Positions 35,169 through 43,440 of a stretch of DNA of 64,000 nucleotides are shown piece after piece. The notes beneath the pieces were generated by a model. The model was given only the letters and a program-made list of their open reading frames with translations. It was not told the DNA's origin and did no database searches. Numbering within the stretch: position 1 is the stretch's first letter; each line of letters opens with the position of its first letter. The DNA comes from SVFI01 sp045588655 (GTDB lineage Bacteria > Bacillota > Clostridia > Lachnospirales > Lachnospiraceae), in contig JAZNEP010000035.1 of the NCBI GenBank assembly GCA_045588655.1, forward strand, positions 124,001-188,000, written 5' to 3'. The position numbers and the translations under genes were made by a program.

Positions 35169-35966
35169 CTAGCTTATATTTCGGTAGACTACGAGTTGAA
35201 ACTGTAAATATTCTTTTATATCTTTCGGATTAAGATAATATTTTTTACCCCAAGAGGATACGATGTATTCATCGTGCTCTGTAATGCCGGTAACAGTCAT
35301 GAAGTGGCCATTTTTTATATGGGTAGATTTTCCCATATTATCATGTATTATAAAATCACGACAACAGAGTGTGATTTGTCCTTTCTTCGCATAGGTTTCA
35401 TAATTTTGAAAGTTTATATTACAATTGATTTTTACATCTACATCAATTCCGTATTCTTTGCAATAAGATTCCCATCTGTATTTTATTTGTTTTTGTGTAT
35501 TACCATAGGGAGTGTCGTCTGTTTTATATGATTTTGTATCAGGGTCATAGATACGGCTACTGTCTTCATATTTTGAGATGTATTCCAAGGTGAAAAAAAA
35601 CAGATCAAAATAATTATGATTATCTTCTTTGCAATATAAATCAACTAATACTTGGTTATAGTTCAGAGAGCCGTCCTCATCATACATAGGGAAACCAAAG
35701 ATATCTTCAAATAATTCCGGAAAATCAATATATGCATGAAATAAAGAATTAATCATAGCGACATATCCACAGCCTTCTTGATTGAGTTTTTCCAAATAGG
35801 CCTGAATTTGTTCATCCGTCATCTGAGGAAAGTGCATTTTTACAATATTATACAATTGATGATATTCTTCGGAATCGTTTTGAAATGTTAGGATTGGTGA
35901 GCGTTGATTTGCTCCGTATTCATGGTCTGGATTGTATACAATACTATGTTTGTTTTTGTTTTTCAT
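35169..35966 (-). CDS. papain-like (C39-type) cysteine peptidase-like protein
   Basis: 265 residues, no signal peptide and no membrane helix. A candidate nucleophile lies in QEGCGYVAMINSLF (Cys66), and the candidate His221 in GHFMTVTGITEHDEYIVSSWG; the SSWG turn matches the NSWG of papain-like folds with Ser in place of Asn. I do not recognise the family. It is the last gene of a minus-strand group with a Xer-like recombinase (30 bases away) and a ttcA-like gene. It meets the LysM gene tail to tail with a 6-base gap. Activity is inference. Confidence 0.6.
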   Translation of the reverse strand: MKNKNKHSIVYNPDHEYGANQRSPILTFQNDSEEYHQLYNIVKMHFPQMTDEQIQAYLEKLNQEGCGYVAMINSLFHAYIDFPELFEDIFGFPMYDEDGSLNYNQVLVDLYCKEDNHNYFDLFFFTLEYISKYEDSSRIYDPDTKSYKTDDTPYGNTQKQIKYRWESYCKEYGIDVDVKINCNINFQNYETYAKKGQITLCCRDFIIHDNMGKSTHIKNGHFMTVTGITEHDEYIVSSWGKKYYLNPKDIKEYLQFQLVVYRNIS

Positions 35967-35995
35967 ATCATGGGTTCCTTATAGTTAGATTGATG

Positions 35996-37048
35996 TTATG
36001 GTTCACGAAGTTTGATAGATTTTGCCGCTAGACGCCGATTTTCTTCTTCCATAGCAGCATAGTGTTTTCGGGTAGTGTCCACACTTTTATGCCCTAAAAC
36101 ATCTGCAACAAGATAGATGTCACCGGTTTCTTTATATAAATTCGTGCCATATGTGCTACGAAGTTTATGTGGTGTTATTTTTTTTAGAGATGTTACTTTT
36201 GAAGCATATTTTTTTACGAGTTTTTCAACTGCACGTACACTAATGCGCTTGTTTTGCATAGATAAAAACAGAGCTTCTTCATGTCCTTCGTACGGTAGTT
36301 TGTGTTTTCTTTCTTCAATATAGTCAAGTAACGCGTCCTCAACTTCACGACCGAAGTAGATGACTGCTTCATATCCACCTTTTCTACGTATTTTTATTCC
36401 ACCGTTTCTGAAATCAACATCATTGAGATTAAGTCCGACGCATTCAGAAACGCGGATACCGGTTCCGAGTAAAAGAGTTAATAAAGCGAGATCTCTTACT
36501 TTTGTTACTTTATGATAACGCATTTCAGAGGTTGTTAAGTTTTCACCATGTTCTACCAAATCTAGTAAGGTTGCGACTTCGCCCGGATCCAATCGAATGA
36601 TTTCCTTCTCATGTAGTTTCGGCATTGGCACAAGGGAAGCTACATCTTTTTCAATCAGTTCGCTCGTATAAAAATAATGGTAGAAACTGCGAAGCGATGC
36701 GAGTTTTCGTGCTTTACCACGTTCGTCATTACGATATTCTTTGTCATCCTTGTAATATAACTCTAAATAATCCAGATATTCTTCGATGTCTTCTTTAGTA
36801 AGCTGATCTAGTAGAGTAAGAGGATAGTCTGTAATTGGCGTTTGACGCAGAGCAAGATTGTTTGCCTGAATAAATTCGAAAAATATTCTAAGATCGAGAG
36901 CGTAGCCTAATCGAGTGCGAGAAGATGTCGTGTGTTCAATGCCTCGAAAAAACTGTTTGCAAAATTTAGGCAGTTCGTTCAGGATAGAACGCATCTTTTC
37001 AATATTTTGCTTATTAATTGTATCATGATAATTGTTTGTATCGGCCAT
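35996..37048 (-). CDS. tyrosine recombinase, XerC/XerS-like
   Basis: 350 residues. SAM-like N-terminal domain (about 25-130) and catalytic domain with Arg199 (GTGIRVSE), Lys223 (RRKGG), His294/Arg297 (HKLRST), His320 (GHKSVDTT) and Tyr330 (KHY), so all active residues are present. Length and N-terminal style resemble the single-recombinase XerS type (about 356 residues) that resolves chromosome dimers at dif. No prophage or integron genes adjoin, favouring a housekeeping role. AGGTGGTAATTAT supports ATG 37048; it begins 4 bases after the ttcA-like stop. Confidence 0.85.
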   Translation of the reverse strand: MADTNNYHDTINKQNIEKMRSILNELPKFCKQFFRGIEHTTSSRTRLGYALDLRIFFEFIQANNLALRQTPITDYPLTLLDQLTKEDIEEYLDYLELYYKDDKEYRNDERGKARKLASLRSFYHYFYTSELIEKDVASLVPMPKLHEKEIIRLDPGEVATLLDLVEHGENLTTSEMRYHKVTKVRDLALLTLLLGTGIRVSECVGLNLNDVDFRNGGIKIRRKGGYEAVIYFGREVEDALLDYIEERKHKLPYEGHEEALFLSMQNKRISVRAVEKLVKKYASKVTSLKKITPHKLRSTYGTNLYKETGDIYLVADVLGHKSVDTTRKHYAAMEEENRRLAAKSIKLREP

Positions 37049-37052
37049 ATAA

Positions 37053-37787
37053 TTACCACCTGTTTCCTTTATATTCCGGCCAGCCGGAAATGTTGCCACG
37101 TACAATGGCGGTAAACATTCTTTCTTTTACGCCGGGGTTTTCTTCTGTTAATTTTTTTAAGAGTTCCTTGGTGTATTCTCGTTTTGTATAGCCATCGACA
37201 GGGCAGGCACTTTTGGCAACCGGAAGATTGTATTTATTTGTAAATCCGATAACATCGGCTTCTGTGACATACATGAGTGGTCGAATAACAGTTAAGTCCA
37301 TTCGATCCAAATAAGTACGTGGTGAAAAGGAGTGAAATCGACCTTCATAAATAAGGGACATTAACATGGTTTCCACAATGTCATCTTTGTGATGCGCATA
37401 TGCAATTTTGTTACATCCAAGTCGTTTCATTTCCTCGTTAAGTGCGCCCTTGCGCATTTTTGCACAAAGAGAACAAGGATTACTTTCTTTACGTTGTTTA
37501 AATATAATGTCAGCAATGTCTGTATTTATAATAGTATACGGAACATCCAGTTCATTGCATAGAGATTGGATTTTTTGGAAATCTTGATTTTTAAATCCTA
37601 GGTTAACTGTTACTGCATATAGATCAAATTTTTTTGGATAAAAACGTTTTAGACCATGTAAAGCATATAGTAGAGTGAGGCTGTCTTTTCCACCGGAGAT
37701 ACCAATGGCTATTTTATCACCTTCCTCTATCATTTCATAATCGTCGATTGCGCGACGCGTGTAGCTTAAAAGCTGCTGTAATTTCAT
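37053..37787 (-). CDS. TtcA family tRNA 2-thiocytidine synthase-like protein
   Basis: 244 residues. The PP-loop ATP pyrophosphatase motif is SGGKDS at 31-36. Cys105 and Cys108 (NPCSLC) and Cys195 (SACPVDG) are the three cysteines expected to hold the 4Fe-4S cluster of TtcA. TtcA thiolates C32 of some tRNAs; Firmicute homologues may act at other positions. First gene of the minus-strand group. Confidence 0.88.
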   Translation of the reverse strand: MKLQQLLSYTRRAIDDYEMIEEGDKIAIGISGGKDSLTLLYALHGLKRFYPKKFDLYAVTVNLGFKNQDFQKIQSLCNELDVPYTIINTDIADIIFKQRKESNPCSLCAKMRKGALNEEMKRLGCNKIAYAHHKDDIVETMLMSLIYEGRFHSFSPRTYLDRMDLTVIRPLMYVTEADVIGFTNKYNLPVAKSACPVDGYTKREYTKELLKKLTEENPGVKERMFTAIVRGNISGWPEYKGNRW

Positions 37788-38103
37788 ATGAGAACCTCGT
37801 GTTAATATACTTAATCAATTTCTTACATCTCATATAATAATACACGCTAGCGAAAAGATACAATCCTTTTTTGAGAATTGATGTGTTTATATTAGAAATA
37901 AAACATTGAAAAAGATAAATATGTAAATATAATGTAAATATTTTGTTAAAAAAAGCAATATTTGAGTGGAATATAGCAAAAAATGCATGGTTAGGTAGAC
38001 ATAATGTAGATATAATATAAAGTACATAAGTATGCTGAGCTAAATATGGATATTTATGTTCGCCAAACTCATAATCATCTAATTAGTAAGAAGGGAAAGT
38101 AAA
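37788..38103. other. AT-rich intergenic region between ttcA-like and adhesin genes
   Basis: 316 bases, about 75% A+T. It must carry the divergent promoters of both sides. Toward the adhesin there is TTGAAA-16-TATAAT (37906-37933) and a second TATAAT (38011-38016) without a good -35. ATGTAAATATA is directly repeated (37921-37931 and 37932-37942, last base differs). No ORF or RNA gene is visible. Confidence 0.5.
37906..37933 (+). promoter_or_regulatory. candidate adhesin-sortase promoter
   Basis: TTGAAA, 16-base spacer, TATAAT, 171 bases before the adhesin start. A long untranslated leader would follow. Confidence 0.5.
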
Positions 38104-41100
38104 ATGGATTTAAAGAGAGTAAAGAGAGCACTTAAAAGAAATGTTTCAAAAGCGCTGGCTTTGGTGGCTGTGTTTTCATTATTAACAAATGAATCAAGCT
38201 CAATTCTTACAAAAGCCGCACTATCAGAGAGCGATTTAGCCGGAACGGGGCTAAGTTATAAAACCGTTACGAGTTCAGATAATTATAAAAATACTTCGCA
38301 ATACAATGCAAGCGATCCGTTGGGAATTGCAACGCGATTTCATTTATTCAGTGATGGTGAAGTTACAATAAAAACACATACCAATGGTAATATGGCAACT
38401 CCTTTTTTAAATTATGGTTCTAATATGGGAACAAAAGGTTTTGCTGATGAAATTACATACATCAGAGACTTTAATCATTTAACAAGTGCGAGTGCTGCCA
38501 TTACTTTATTTGGGTCCGTTGAAGGAGAAGGAAATCATGTTCTGGCGGTTGGTCCGGATTTGGAAATTGGTGTAGAAGATAATAGATATTTTAATCTTTC
38601 CAATTCAGAAAAAACTTATAAGGTGGATTCGCCGACTCCGAAAACGTTATATCAAGATACACAGGCAGATCAATTTATTAATCTCGAATCGGAAATGGCA
38701 AATTATAAAGCTCTTTCTGCAGCAATTGTGAAAGCAACCGGGGCGAAGGCATTTGATTCTGTTTTAACTTCTGATGGACATAGAGGAACAGTTGAAATAG
38801 ATATGTCATCTGGATGTGAAGTAATCAATGTTTCTGCTGAACAAGCACAGCAATTAATTAACTTTGAGAATTTTACGATTAAAAATTATAAAAAAGGTAC
38901 CGCATCTTATGCTAATGATTCCATTATTTTTAATGTGGATCTTAGTTTATGTGGAACCAATGTTTCTTTTACTCCGCAAATCAGAATTATTTGTACAGAT
39001 GATACGGTAGTGGAAGCTGCGGCTGAAAGAACTTCTTTCGAATATGGTAATATATTGTGGAATTTTTACGATAGCAGTAAACCGGATGGTGTGTATACCG
39101 GAACGATTGCAACCCAAAAGGTTATGTTTGGTACGATTTTAGCACCAGGAGCAGCTGTTGTTACAAAATCAAATATTGATGGTAATATTATTGCTCACAA
39201 TATTACCATTGAAGCACAGTCTCATAGAAACGATTTCCTTGGAAAAATTCCGACTGTTTTGGTAGAGGAGCCAACAGCCACCATTTCTGTTTTAAAAGTT
39301 GCTGAGGATACAAATAAACCTCTTGTTGGAGCAAAGTTAGAATTGACTGGACCAAATGTATCAAAAACATGGACTTCAACAGCGAATGCTATATCATTTA
39401 CAAAATTAAAAGATGGTGAGTATACGTTAAAGGAGATTACTGCGCCGGTAAATTATAAAAAAGCGGCGGATATTCGTTTCACAATTGAAGGTACTATTGT
39501 CAAAATCAATGGGGTAGCACAGTCAGATAATCAGATTGTAATGTATGATGAATTTGAAGGGGTAAAAACATCGATTGAAATAGCTAAAGTGGATTCGAGT
39601 AATCATAACCTTGGTGGAGCGAAGTTGAAATTGACAGATTCATCCAATAGAACTATAGAAGAATGGACATCGGTTAATTCAGGAGCTAAAACTATTTCGG
39701 ATTTGAAACCGGGGACATATACCTTGTCAGAAGTACAAGCACCGAATTCCTATATGTTAGCAGAACCAATTACATTTACAATCGGCGATGATGGAAAAAT
39801 TACCGGTTCTTTGTGGCCAAATAATAAGATTTCCATGGTTGATTATCCGAAGGCAAGTGTTGTTATAAGTAAATGTGATGCGGTTTCGGACATGCTTTTA
39901 AATGGAGCAAAACTAAAATTAGAATATAAAAATGCACAAACATCTACATATACGAAAGTTGACGAATGGACAACAGGAAATTCTGCAAAAACTATAAATA
40001 ATTTAGATGCAGGAGAATACAGATTAACAGAGACTATTGCCCCTAGCGGCTATGAGATAGCAGCACCAATTAATTTTACGATTGATAGTAAGGGAAGTGT
40101 GAAAATAAATGGTGTGGTACAGAATGGGAACATGATTACGATGTATGATGATCCTATATCCGCTACTCCGAAAGGAACGCTAAAAGTAATTGTGACAGAA
40201 AAAGGAGGAACCCCTGTTTCAGGTATAGAGGTAACAATTACAGCTTCCGATTACAATGATATTGTAAAGACAGGTGAGGATGGTTCGATTACCATTCCGA
40301 ATCTTGTGCCTGGTGAATATAAGGTATCGATTCCGAAGAATAATGAGGGATTTTGTGTAGTTGCTGAGAATGAAAAGCAGGATAATGTGATCGCAGATGA
40401 TACTACTATTTATATGTTTGAGTTAGAAAAAGAAATCGTGCCTGAAAAAGGTGATCTTGAAGTTCTTGTAATAGAAAAAGATAGCCAAAATCCGGTACGA
40501 GGGGTTTCTGTACATATTACAGGAGATAATACAGACGTAAAGATTACTACAGGTTCTGCGGGTAATGTTTTAAAAACCGGTATTCCGGTAGGTCGATATA
40601 CAGTGACAATTGATAAAAATGTTGTCGGATACGTAGAAGTGACAAATAATTCAAAAACAGATACTGTAAAAGCAGGTTTAAAGACAACTTTTACCTTTGT
40701 ATTGGAAAAAACAAAAGCAGATGAAAAAGGAAAACTTATAATTACAGTAACAGATGAAAAAACGGGGAATACGGTACCAAATGCAGAAGTAAAGGTAACG
40801 TATCCGGATGGAAGCACAAAGACACATACAACGGACAGTAACGGAAAGATAACGCTTACGGAAACACCAACAGGAACCTACATAACAGAGGTAACAAAGG
40901 TACCGGAAGGCTATACTGTAACGACAGGAAAGACGGATACTGCGGTTGTAGAGGATGGAAAGACAACTGAAAAAGAGATAAAGATAAAACCGGAAGGAAA
41001 AGGAAATCTCGAAATTACAGTAATAGACGAAAAGACGGGAAATACGGTACCAAATGCAGAAGTAAAGGTAACGTATCCGGATGGAAACACAAAAACACAT

Positions 41101-42075
41101 ACAACGGACAGTAACGGAAAGATAACGCTTACGGAAACACCAACAGGAACTTACACAACAGAGGTAACAAAGGTACCGGAAGGCTATACCGTAACGACAG
41201 GAAAGACAGATACTGCGGTTGTAGATGAAGGAAAAACAACAAAAAAAGAGATTAAGATTACTCCGAAGACAGAAACTTTAGTAGAAGGTGATAAAGGTGA
41301 TCTTGTTATCATTGTAAGAGATGAAGAGACAGGTGAAAGAGTACCGGATGCAGAAGTGAAGGTGACAGATCCGGATGGTAATGAAAAGATTTATGTCACT
41401 GATTCGAATGGTGAAATTAACAGACCGGATGTACCTGTTGGAACGTATCAGATTGAAGTTACAGATGTACCGGATGGATATACTGTAACAACAAACAAAA
41501 AATCAAATGCAACGGTAAAGAAAAATCAGAAGACTGAGACAATTATTGAAGTCGATACAGAAGAGTCAGAAGAAGATAATACCGGTGACTTAGAGATTGT
41601 TGTACAGGATGAGATTACAGGGGAACCGGTACCTAAGGCAGAAGTAAAAGTAACCTATCCGGATGGAAAAACGAAAACATATAAGACAGATGAAGATGGA
41701 GAAATCTTATTATATGAAGTTCCTAGTGGTAAATACCAAATTGAAGTAACAAAAGTACCGGATGGATACACTGTGACAGTCAATAAAAAGACATCTGCAG
41801 AGGTAAAGAAAGGTAAAACGGCGAGAAAAGTAATTAAGGTCAAAACTGGTAATACACAGGAAGAAACACCTAGTCAGCCAAATACACCATCTACAAGTAC
41901 GAGTACAACTACTTCGACAACGAATACGAGCACTACAAATAAGGTGGTTTCATCACAGCCAAAAACGGCAGATGATATGAATTTGGAATTATGTTTTGCG
42001 CTCTTTACAATTTCGTTGATTTCATTTGTAATAGTGTTACTTATGTTAAAAAGAGAAAATGAAAGAAGTTATTAA
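38104..42075 (+). CDS. large cell-wall-anchored adhesin: choice-of-anchor A, SpaA-like and Cna-B-like repeats
   Basis: 1323 residues. Signal peptide (1-39, basic then hydrophobic), a choice-of-anchor A domain (about 46-375: GIATRFHLFSDGEV, VMFGTILAPGAAV), three SpaA/prealbumin-like domains (about 392-483, 488-582, 583-683, each with a Lys in the first strand and a TLKEITAP / TLSEVQAP / LTETIAP motif, suggesting isopeptide bonds), then six Cna-B/carboxypeptidase-regulatory-like repeats (691-775, 782-868, 876-963, 967-1053, 1065-1150, 1160-1246). A Thr/Ser linker precedes the sorting signal QPKTADD (1285-1291), a membrane helix (about 1294-1315) and a basic tail. Anchoring is by the adjacent sortase. 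Ligand unknown. Confidence 0.92.
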   Translation: MDLKRVKRALKRNVSKALALVAVFSLLTNESSSILTKAALSESDLAGTGLSYKTVTSSDNYKNTSQYNASDPLGIATRFHLFSDGEVTIKTHTNGNMATPFLNYGSNMGTKGFADEITYIRDFNHLTSASAAITLFGSVEGEGNHVLAVGPDLEIGVEDNRYFNLSNSEKTYKVDSPTPKTLYQDTQADQFINLESEMANYKALSAAIVKATGAKAFDSVLTSDGHRGTVEIDMSSGCEVINVSAEQAQQLINFENFTIKNYKKGTASYANDSIIFNVDLSLCGTNVSFTPQIRIICTDDTVVEAAAERTSFEYGNILWNFYDSSKPDGVYTGTIATQKVMFGTILAPGAAVVTKSNIDGNIIAHNITIEAQSHRNDFLGKIPTVLVEEPTATISVLKVAEDTNKPLVGAKLELTGPNVSKTWTSTANAISFTKLKDGEYTLKEITAPVNYKKAADIRFTIEGTIVKINGVAQSDNQIVMYDEFEGVKTSIEIAKVDSSNHNLGGAKLKLTDSSNRTIEEWTSVNSGAKTISDLKPGTYTLSEVQAPNSYMLAEPITFTIGDDGKITGSLWPNNKISMVDYPKASVVISKCDAVSDMLLNGAKLKLEYKNAQTSTYTKVDEWTTGNSAKTINNLDAGEYRLTETIAPSGYEIAAPINFTIDSKGSVKINGVVQNGNMITMYDDPISATPKGTLKVIVTEKGGTPVSGIEVTITASDYNDIVKTGEDGSITIPNLVPGEYKVSIPKNNEGFCVVAENEKQDNVIADDTTIYMFELEKEIVPEKGDLEVLVIEKDSQNPVRGVSVHITGDNTDVKITTGSAGNVLKTGIPVGRYTVTIDKNVVGYVEVTNNSKTDTVKAGLKTTFTFVLEKTKADEKGKLIITVTDEKTGNTVPNAEVKVTYPDGSTKTHTTDSNGKITLTETPTGTYITEVTKVPEGYTVTTGKTDTAVVEDGKTTEKEIKIKPEGKGNLEITVIDEKTGNTVPNAEVKVTYPDGNTKTHTTDSNGKITLTETPTGTYTTEVTKVPEGYTVTTGKTDTAVVDEGKTTKKEIKITPKTETLVEGDKGDLVIIVRDEETGERVPDAEVKVTDPDGNEKIYVTDSNGEINRPDVPVGTYQIEVTDVPDGYTVTTNKKSNATVKKNQKTETIIEVDTEESEEDNTGDLEIVVQDEITGEPVPKAEVKVTYPDGKTKTYKTDEDGEILLYEVPSGKYQIEVTKVPDGYTVTVNKKTSAEVKKGKTARKVIKVKTGNTQEETPSQPNTPSTSTSTTTSTTNTSTTNKVVSSQPKTADDMNLELCFALFTISLISFVIVLLMLKRENERSY
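40729..41274 (+). repeat. tandem 273-bp duplication inside the adhesin gene
   Basis: Two copies of a 91-codon unit (40729-41001 and 41002-41274). From the shared ACGGTACCAA at 40771 and 41044, I count about six differences over roughly 170 bases. The next two repeats downstream share the design but have diverged, so this pair is a recent duplication. Confidence 0.9.
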
Positions 42076-42870
42076 ATGAAAAAGAAACTATATTATGCTT
42101 TACTTGTATTTTTTCTCGTGATTATGGTCGGATGCATTATATACGTTGGAACATATTATTTCAAAACGTATAGTGATGATCAAAATCAAAAAGAGATTTC
42201 GGAATTAATTCATGATATAGGAGCAAAAGAGCAGTCTAATCAGACTGCTCTTGATGCTTCATCTGATAGTGAAGACAATAGATACAAAGATATTATTGAA
42301 AAATATCCGGATTTTGTTGCGTGGATTCAGATTCCGGGAACTAAAATTGATTATCCTGTGGTTCGACGTGAAGAACCTGAGACGGAATATTACTATATTG
42401 ATCATGATTTTGAAGGAAATGAAAGTTCTTCAGGAACATTGTTTGTAAACCAGTTATGTGATTTGGAAAAGCCATCAGATAATATCATTGTATATGGACA
42501 TAATATGAAAGCTGGAACTATGTTTCATGATCTGTTAAAATATGAATCTAAGGATTTTTATGAACAGAATCAATATATCACATTTAACACAATACATGAG
42601 GATGGCTTGTATAAAGTAATTGCAGCATTCTATACAAGAGTGAGTGATACAGAACCTGCTTCAGAAGAATTTTTTCCGTATTATAAATTTATAGATGCTC
42701 AATCAGAACAAGAATTTAATGAGTTTGTTCAGATGTGCAAAAAATTAACTCCATATGAAACGGATGAAGTAAACTATGGAGATTCGTTTATTACATTGTC
42801 TACATGTTCTTATAATGTGGATGATGGAAGCGGACGTTTTGTTGTTGTAGCAAAACGATTGGATATTTAG
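42076..42870 (+). CDS. srtB: class B sortase
   Basis: 264 residues. An N-terminal signal anchor (about 6-28) and a sortase fold with catalytic His142 (YGHNM), Cys244 (LSTCSY) and Arg254 (GRFVVVAKR). The long insertion between the Cys-bearing strand and the front half, and WIQIPGTKIDYPVV, are class B features. It begins right after the adhesin stop, so the adhesin with QPKTADD is its evident substrate. Class B sortases in Clostridia recognise NPQTN- or PKTG-like motifs; QPKTAD fits that pattern. Confidence 0.92.
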   Translation: MKKKLYYALLVFFLVIMVGCIIYVGTYYFKTYSDDQNQKEISELIHDIGAKEQSNQTALDASSDSEDNRYKDIIEKYPDFVAWIQIPGTKIDYPVVRREEPETEYYYIDHDFEGNESSSGTLFVNQLCDLEKPSDNIIVYGHNMKAGTMFHDLLKYESKDFYEQNQYITFNTIHEDGLYKVIAAFYTRVSDTEPASEEFFPYYKFIDAQSEQEFNEFVQMCKKLTPYETDEVNYGDSFITLSTCSYNVDDGSGRFVVVAKRLDI

Positions 42871-42910
42871 AGAATATTAGTAAAATAAAATGTACGATAA
42901 AAAATAAAGT

Positions 42911-42965
42911 AAGAGGCACCCAACTATTCGCAAAACAACAGTTTAACGAATAGTTGGGTACCTCT
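42911..42965. terminator. long hairpin between srtB and dtd, likely bidirectional terminator
   Basis: 20-base arms (42911-42930 and 42946-42965) with a single mismatch and a 15-base loop. Tails are only weakly T-rich, but it lies between convergent genes. Confidence 0.65.
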
Positions 42966-42993
42966 TATAATATCAATATCTTTTTTTATAGCT

Positions 42994-43440
42994 TTATAGC
43001 TGCTCAGAATCAAGGACAATTGTAAATGGACCGTCATTTTCCAGTGTAATCTTCATATCTGCACCAAAGATTCCGCGTTCTACAACAGCAATCTCTTTCG
43101 CGCATTCTTGAATAATATATTCATATAGTTCATTTGCCATATTTGGGTTTCCAGCTTTTGTAAAGGAAGGTCGATTTCCTTTTTTACAGTCCGCATATAA
43201 GGTAAACTGTGAAATTAGAAGCAAAGCCCCGTTTACATCTTGGAGTGATAAGTTTGTTTTTCCATTCTCATCGCTAAAAATACGCATCTGTGTCATTTTT
43301 CGAATCATTTTATCAGCAATGATTACAGTATCATCTTCGCAGATACCAATCAATACTAAAAATCCTTTTTGAATTTCGCCGACTATATTTTGATCTACTT
43401 TTACATTTACATAATTAACACGTTGTATTACAAATTTCAT
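42994..43440 (-). CDS. dtd: D-aminoacyl-tRNA deacylase
   Basis: 148 residues. MKFVIQRVNYVNVKVDQ starts the fold; the SQFTLYADCKKGNRPSF and NDGPFTIVLD motifs provide the active site that removes D-amino acids (and glycine mischarged on tRNA-Ala). The start overlaps the AI-2E gene by 4 bases. In other Firmicutes dtd follows relA; it does not here. Confidence 0.96.
   Translation of the reverse strand: MKFVIQRVNYVNVKVDQNIVGEIQKGFLVLIGICEDDTVIIADKMIRKMTQMRIFSDENGKTNLSLQDVNGALLLISQFTLYADCKKGNRPSFTKAGNPNMANELYEYIIQECAKEIAVVERGIFGADMKITLENDGPFTIVLDSEQL

Noticed and set aside
35996..37048. Tyrosine recombinase taken as a prophage or integrative element marker.
   Set aside because: No integrase-associated att repeats, excisionase, phage or conjugation genes are nearby, and neighbours are chromosomal genes.
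40729..41850. Regular repeats suggesting a CRISPR array or satellite.
   Set aside because: They are in-frame protein repeats of about 91 codons inside one ORF, with no spacers.
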